42,529 nucleotides of DNA from Saccharothrix coeruleofusca (GTDB lineage: Bacteria; Actinomycetota; Actinomycetes; Mycobacteriales; Pseudonocardiaceae). Shown here in pieces: positions 38,897-42,529 of this stretch. Positions within the stretch are counted from its first letter, which is position 1; each line of letters opens with the position of its first letter. A program made the position numbers and the translations under genes. Below the pieces are notes generated by a model. It saw only the letters and a list, made by a program, of their open reading frames with translations. It made no database searches and was not told the origin of the DNA. The stretch is taken from the NCBI RefSeq assembly GCF_014648515.1, contig NZ_BMRG01000029.1, positions 3,141-45,669 of the forward strand, read 5' to 3'.

Positions 38897-38926
38897 GCTT
38901 TACAACTATAGTCCGAGTTGTAAAGC
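38897..38926. promoter_or_regulatory. TetR-type operator overlapping the SDR promoter and start
   Basis: GCTTTACAACT (38897-38907) and its perfect inverse AGTTGTAAAGC (38916-38926) flank eight bases. On the minus strand the site contains a TATAGT -10 eight bases before ATG (38896); TTGCGC 19 bases further up may be the -35. Binding would block transcription of the SDR-TetR operon directly. It is strikingly AT-rich for this genome. Confidence 0.88.
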
Positions 38927-39019
38927 GGCGCGCAAGGTGCGTCAGGCGTCAGCACCATGCCCTCGACAACGGCCTCACCCCGCGTCCGGATCGCCTACCG
39001 GCCAGGAAATGACCAATGA

Positions 39020-39039
39020 CGGGCCACCGAGGTGGCCCG
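39020..39039 (-). terminator. Hairpin terminator after the sigma/anti-sigma operon
   Basis: CGGGCCACC (39020-39028) and its perfect inverse (39031-39039) around GA lie 14 bases beyond the stop of the membrane protein gene and before the promoter of the SDR-TetR operon. Confidence 0.65.
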
Positions 39040-39053
39040 CCATCGCGAACTCG

Positions 39054-39872
39054 TCACCACTTGTCCGAGGTGACGATCTCCTTCAACTGGTCGAGGGTCA
39101 GCGGCGGCTGCGGCGAGTAGATCTCGCCGCCCGGCGAGCCGATCACGGCGCCCGCAGGGTCCTCCTGGTTGCTGACCTGCATGAGGAGCATCGTCCCGTC
39201 GGGCCGCTTGAGGCACGCCAGGTACGACACCGCGCCGGGAGCCCGCCGCGCGGTCCCGGTCGCCAGCCGGGAGCCGTCGGGCAGCGTGCTGACGTCGCAG
39301 TGCTCCACGCGGGAGAAGTCGCACCACTCGCGGGGCTCGGAATCGCTGGGGTGGACCATCAGGCCGAAGCCCCCGGTGAAGCCCGCGGAGGTCAGAGTCC
39401 CGCCGATGACCGCGCCGGTGGAGACCTCCGGGTCCGCCAGTTGCGGTGTCCCGACCGATCCCGCTCCTGGTCGCGGGGGATTCGTCGGGGACGGGGGTTG
39501 CGGGCTGTTCGACGTGGACGGGGGTGGCAAGCTGGCTTTCGTGGTCGCCTCGAACGTCGCGGTGTCACCGAGCACCACCCTGAACCGGGCGATCAGGTCA
39601 TCCGGCGAGGTCGGGACCGGGCCGCGCGCAGTGGTCGTGGCTGGCGCGGTCGACGAGGTGGTCGACGGGTCGGCGGCGTGCGTGCCGGAGCCGCCCGGCA
39701 CCAGCCACACCACACCCGCGACCAGGGCCGCCACCGCGACGACGGTGGCCGCGACGGGTGCCAGCCGCACGGCCCGGCGCGGCCGCGCCACCGGGGCCAT
39801 ACCCGTAGCGGCGGCGTCGGCGCGCCGCTCCAACTCGGCGAAGGCATCGTGGAGGGTGCGCAGGTCGCTCAT
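39054..39872 (-). CDS. Single-pass membrane protein, probable anti-sigma partner of the overlapping ECF sigma factor
   Basis: A 272-residue protein. A charged N-terminal segment (SDLRTLHDAFAELERRADAAAT) would lie in the cytoplasm, then one membrane segment at about 38-60 (RLAPVAATVVAVAALVAGVVWLVPGG), a long Thr/Ser/Pro-rich linker and an extracellular domain with two cysteines close together (WCDFSRVEHCDV) and another in YLACLKRPDG. It lacks the HxxxCxxC zinc motif of common anti-sigma factors. ATG overlaps the sigma gene stop (ATGA, 39869-39872), and AGGAG precedes it. Such membrane proteins encoded with SigE-family factors are often anti-sigma factors or sensors; that role is inferred from the overlap. 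Confidence 0.75.
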   Translation of the reverse strand: MSDLRTLHDAFAELERRADAAATGMAPVARPRRAVRLAPVAATVVAVAALVAGVVWLVPGGSGTHAADPSTTSSTAPATTTARGPVPTSPDDLIARFRVVLGDTATFEATTKASLPPPSTSNSPQPPSPTNPPRPGAGSVGTPQLADPEVSTGAVIGGTLTSAGFTGGFGLMVHPSDSEPREWCDFSRVEHCDVSTLPDGSRLATGTARRAPGAVSYLACLKRPDGTMLLMQVSNQEDPAGAVIGSPGGEIYSPQPPLTLDQLKEIVTSDKW

Positions 39873-40360
39873 GAGGTCTCCTGGAAGTCGGGGGCGGTGG
39901 CGGTGAGGTCGATGCGCAGAGCGTTGAGCGCCCGGTGGATCTGGCTGCGTACGGTCGGTTCCCGACACCCCAGCTGTGAGGCGATCTCCCTGTCGGACAG
40001 GCCCGCGTAGTAGCGCAGGACCACGGCCGCGCGCTGCTTCCTCGGCAGGCGGGCGAGGCGGCGGATCATCGCGTCCCGCTCGGCCCGCTCGTCCGCGCCG
40101 TCGGGGGTCACCGTCGGCTCGACCCCGGCGCGCGGGGACGCGCGGGTCAGCCTTCTGCGCCAGGACAGGTACTCGTTGACGACCATCCGCCGCACGTAGG
40201 CGTTCGGCTCGGCCATCGCCGAGATCCGCTCCCAGCGCTCGAACGCCCGGCCCAGCACGTCGCTCACCAGGTCCTCGGCCAGCCACGTCCGGCAGGTCAG
40301 GACCGTGGCGAACCGCATCAGCGCGGGACGCTGCCTCGCCACGTACTCAGCAAACTCCAT
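39869..40360 (-). CDS. SigE-family ECF sigma factor
   Basis: A 163-residue ECF sigma factor of the actinobacterial SigE-family (SigM-like) group. Region 2 is at about 5-72 (FAEYVARQRPALMRFATVLTCRTWLAEDLVSDVLGRAFERWERI..PNAYVRRMVVNEYLSWRRR). Region 4 is at about 100-150 (RLARLPRKQRAAVVLRYYAGLSDREIASQLGCREPTVRSQIHRALNALR). A GGGAG site stands six bases before ATG. The downstream membrane protein start overlaps its stop, so the two are translated together as a sigma/anti-sigma-like unit. The signal is likely at the cell envelope (inference). A hairpin-forming inverted repeat (40392-40412) lies in the leader, 32 bases upstream of the start. Confidence 0.92.
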   Translation of the reverse strand: MEFAEYVARQRPALMRFATVLTCRTWLAEDLVSDVLGRAFERWERISAMAEPNAYVRRMVVNEYLSWRRRLTRASPRAGVEPTVTPDGADERAERDAMIRRLARLPRKQRAAVVLRYYAGLSDREIASQLGCREPTVRSQIHRALNALRIDLTATAPDFQETS

Positions 40361-40667
40361 CGGCCACTCCCGATCGTCGGCTCGACCTCGATTCCGCACC
40401 CCTAATGCGGAAGTGGCCCCTTTTGTTGCATTCGATCTCCACGGCCGCTGAGAGCCTCGACCCCGTACCGGCAGGACCAACGCCCCACCCGTGCCGCCGA
40501 CTCCGCGGCGAAACCCCACGGCTGAAGCCCGCTCGCGACGTTCCCGGGTGCGCCGCACCCAGGCACAGCACGCCCTACCACGTCCGCCCGCCACCGCCCA
40601 AGCTCGGTAGCACGAGACGGGCCGAACCACGAGCGCCCGTCACGGCACCGGACCGGGAGGAGCCGCC
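40361..40667. other. Divergent spacer between the ECF sigma operon and the tandem SDR genes
   Basis: About 307 bases without a supportable gene. TTCCGCA (40392-40398) and TGCGGAA (40406-40412) form a 7-base-pair inverted repeat around CCCCTAA in the sigma leader or promoter. The rest is GC-rich with no clear promoter. An AT-richer patch at 40418-40436 may mark the sigma promoter region. Confidence 0.45.
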
Positions 40668-41441
40668 GTGAACGCAGAACCCACCCCACCCCACGACCAG
40701 GGGGCCGAACTGGCGGGCCGAGTCGCCGTGGTCACCGGAGCCGCGCGCGGCATCGGCAAGGCCACCGTCGCCTGGCTGCACGCCTGCGGCGCGCACGTCC
40801 TCGCCTGCGACCTGCGACCCGAGGTGCGGGAGCTGGCCACCGAGTTCGACGGCGTGGCGACCCTCGTCGGCGACGTGTCGCTGGAGGAGACGGCCGTGCG
40901 GTCGGCGACCACTGCGGTGGAGCGCTTCGGCGGCCTGGACATCCTGGTCGGCAACGCCGGGCGGTCGGTCAACAAGCCGATCACCGAGACCACCGCCGCC
41001 GACTGGGACGAGCTGATGTCGATCAACGCCCGCGGCGTCTTCCTGCACGCGCGCGAGGCGTTCCGGGTGATGCGGGAACGCGGCGGCGGCTCGATCGTCA
41101 CCGTCGGCTCGTTCGCCTCCACCGTCGGCCTCGTCAGCGGCTCCGCCTACAGCGCGTCCAAAGGGGCGCTGGCGCAGCTGACGAAGGTCCTCGCCCTGGA
41201 GGGCGGCCCGCACGGCATCCGCGCCAACGTCGTGGCGCCCGGCGTGGTCGAGACCGACATGCTCGACAACTTCCGCGACGACAGCCGCGAGTACCTGCGC
41301 TCCTTCGGCCCCGCCCACCCGCTGGGCCGGGTCGCGCACCCCGAGGAGATCGCCGAGGTCATCGGCTTCCTCGCGTCCGACAGGTCCTCGTTCATCACCG
41401 GCGCGATCGTCGCCGCCGACGGCGGCTACACCGCCGCCTGA
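40668..41441 (+). CDS. SDR-family oxidoreductase, first of a tandem pair
   Basis: A 257-residue classical short-chain dehydrogenase. The cofactor motif TGAARGIG lies at about 23-30, DLRPE is the acidic turn that usually selects NAD over NADP, GNAG (93-96 region) replaces NNAG, the Ser is in VTVGSFAST and YxxxK in AYSASKGALA. The C-terminal NVVAPGVVETDML and ITGAIVAADGGYTAA are typical. It resembles 3-oxoacyl-ACP reductase-like and catabolic dehydrogenases; the substrate is unknown. GTG follows GGGAGGAG. The second SDR gene begins 30 bases downstream. Confidence 0.91.
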   Translation: MNAEPTPPHDQGAELAGRVAVVTGAARGIGKATVAWLHACGAHVLACDLRPEVRELATEFDGVATLVGDVSLEETAVRSATTAVERFGGLDILVGNAGRSVNKPITETTAADWDELMSINARGVFLHAREAFRVMRERGGGSIVTVGSFASTVGLVSGSAYSASKGALAQLTKVLALEGGPHGIRANVVAPGVVETDMLDNFRDDSREYLRSFGPAHPLGRVAHPEEIAEVIGFLASDRSSFITGAIVAADGGYTAA

Positions 41442-41471
41442 CCACCCCCGCACGAGAGAACAGGGAGAACC

Positions 41472-42227
41472 ATGGCAGGACGACTGACGGGCAAGGTCGC
41501 ACTGATCACCGGCGCCACCGGCGGCATCGGACAGGCGACCGCCGAACTCTTCGCGCGGGAAGGCGCCCGCCTCGTCGTGACCGACCTGGCCGAGGACGCG
41601 CTGCGCGCCCTGGCCGCGCGGCTGGCCGAGACCGGCGCCGAGGTGGTGCCCGCACGCCTGGACGTGTCCTCGGCGCGGGAGTGGGCGAACACCGTCGACC
41701 TGGCGCGCCAGCGCTTCGGCAGGCTCGACGTCCTGGTCAACATCGCCGGAATCCTCGACTGGCCGGGCATCGAGGACACCGAGGAGGACACCTGGAACCG
41801 GGTCGTCGCGGTCAACCAGACCGGCACCTGGCTCGGCATGAAGACCGCCATGCCGCTGCTGCGCGAGAGCGGTAACGCATCGGTGATCAACACCTCGTCG
41901 GTCCTCGGCATCATCGGCAGCGGCGCGGGCGCGGCCTACCAGGCGACCAAGGGCGCCGTGCGGCTGCTGAGCAAGACCGCGGCCGTCGAGTACGCCACCA
42001 AGGGCGTGCGGGTGAACTCGGTGCACCCCGGCGTCATCGCGACCCCGATGATCGGGGACCTCCTCGACGAGATGGGCGACCAGCAGCCCGACATCGTGCG
42101 CACCCCCATGCGCCGCGCCGGACGCCCCGAAGAGGTCGCCCCGGTGATGCTGTTCCTCGCCAGCGACGAATCCTCGTTCGTCACCGGGGCGGAGTTCGTC
42201 GTCGACGGCGGCCTCACCGCCCACTGA
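41472..42227 (+). CDS. SDR-family oxidoreductase, second of a tandem pair
   Basis: A 251-residue classical short-chain dehydrogenase. The cofactor motif TGATGGIG is at about 14-21, TDLAED is the acidic turn, NIAG replaces NNAG (LVNIAGILDWPG), the Ser is in INTSSVLG and YxxxK in AYQATKGAVRLL. SVHPGVIATPMIGDL and VTGAEFVVDGGLTAH end the fold. It resembles cyclohexanol and hydroxysteroid dehydrogenase-like enzymes. GGGAGAACC precedes ATG. It is likely co-transcribed with the first SDR; two dehydrogenases of this kind together could act on successive steps or on different stereoisomers (inference). Confidence 0.92.
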   Translation: MAGRLTGKVALITGATGGIGQATAELFAREGARLVVTDLAEDALRALAARLAETGAEVVPARLDVSSAREWANTVDLARQRFGRLDVLVNIAGILDWPGIEDTEEDTWNRVVAVNQTGTWLGMKTAMPLLRESGNASVINTSSVLGIIGSGAGAAYQATKGAVRLLSKTAAVEYATKGVRVNSVHPGVIATPMIGDLLDEMGDQQPDIVRTPMRRAGRPEEVAPVMLFLASDESSFVTGAEFVVDGGLTAH

Positions 42228-42529
42228 CCACAGGAGCGCTTCCCATCACCAGACGGGTGCGCGCAGATGCTGCGGCGGCAGCCACCGCCAACCGGGACCG
42301 CGCAGCGCCGGCAGCGCGGCTGGAGAAGGTGGGGGAGAAGCCGGAACCGGCCAAGTGCTGATGAGTGATCCCGTCTTCCAGGTACGCGCGCCAGAGCCAC
42401 CCCACGTGCGCGGTCATGACGCCCGGCGGTGTCGGGCGCGTGGGGTGGGGTGCCGCCCCCCGTCGAGGGTGGGGGCGGTACCCCGGACCGCCGTGCCGCG
42501 GCTGTGCGAGAGCGCGGCATGGCGGTGGC
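42228..42529. other. Spacer after the tandem SDR genes with two inverted repeats
   Basis: About 300 bases to the window edge with no supportable gene; the frames present lack ribosome sites. CCACCCCACG(T)GCGC (42397-42411) pairs with 42436-42448. A second hairpin, GGGGTGCCGCCCCC (42447-42460) with 42471-42484, has one mismatch. They overlap by two bases and may be alternative terminator structures for the SDR operon or for a gene beyond the edge. Confidence 0.5.

Noticed and set aside
42214-42417. A 67-codon minus-strand frame at the right edge
   Set aside because: No ribosome site, no recognisable domain, and it overlaps the end of the second SDR gene.

Overview
The window is high-GC DNA with closely packed genes on both strands, frequent GTG starts and stop/start overlaps (ATGA, GTGA), many TetR and XRE one-component regulators, and a DUF5753/DUF397 (Scr1-type) pair at the left edge. 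This points to an actinomycete, probably of the Pseudonocardiales (Actinosynnema/Saccharothrix/Lentzea-like). That placement is inference; there is no rRNA or other marker here. I see no tRNA, rRNA, transposase, integrase or CRISPR array.

Left region (1-6353): the end of a Scr1-type regulator and its DUF397 partner face a DNA-modification cluster on the minus strand: a helix-turn-helix N6-adenine methylase carrying its own specificity-like C-terminus, then hsdM and hsdS. There is no hsdR. A divergent SigD/ShbA-like sigma factor shares the promoter region with the methylase, and a large imperfect inverted repeat lies between them. hsdS and the left edge are much poorer in GC than hsdM, which suggests exchange of the specificity module.

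Middle region (6354-28800): a run of small enzyme/regulator modules. It has a secreted Xaa-Pro peptidase, a beta-lactamase-fold hydrolase, TetR/NmrA-SDR plus Fes-like esterase, MmyB-like XRE/MBL hydrolase plus carboxylesterase, secreted lipase/XRE, XRE/membrane protein, SDR plus tautomerase/XRE, SDR plus FAD monooxygenase/TetR, a VOC protein, a secreted Kelch protein and a membrane protein. Four MmyB-like regulators lie within 9 kb. Several divergent promoters carry clear palindromes, and many regulator genes have a -10 element only 6-7 bases before the start codon, so their mRNAs are probably leaderless.

Right region (28800-42529): an M20 peptidase, a three-subunit molybdenum aldehyde oxidoreductase of the PaoABC type below an AraC regulator, a stand-alone helicase-associated (XPB N-terminal-like) domain protein, a secreted anchor-C-like protein, an autoregulated SDR-TetR operon, an ECF sigma factor overlapping its probable membrane anti-sigma partner, and two tandem SDR genes.

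Two diverged copies of a short interspersed repeat sit at the 3' ends of two convergent gene pairs (6421-6508 and 17377-17478). In the second copy the repeat supplies the C-terminus of one protein and the stop codon of the facing gene.
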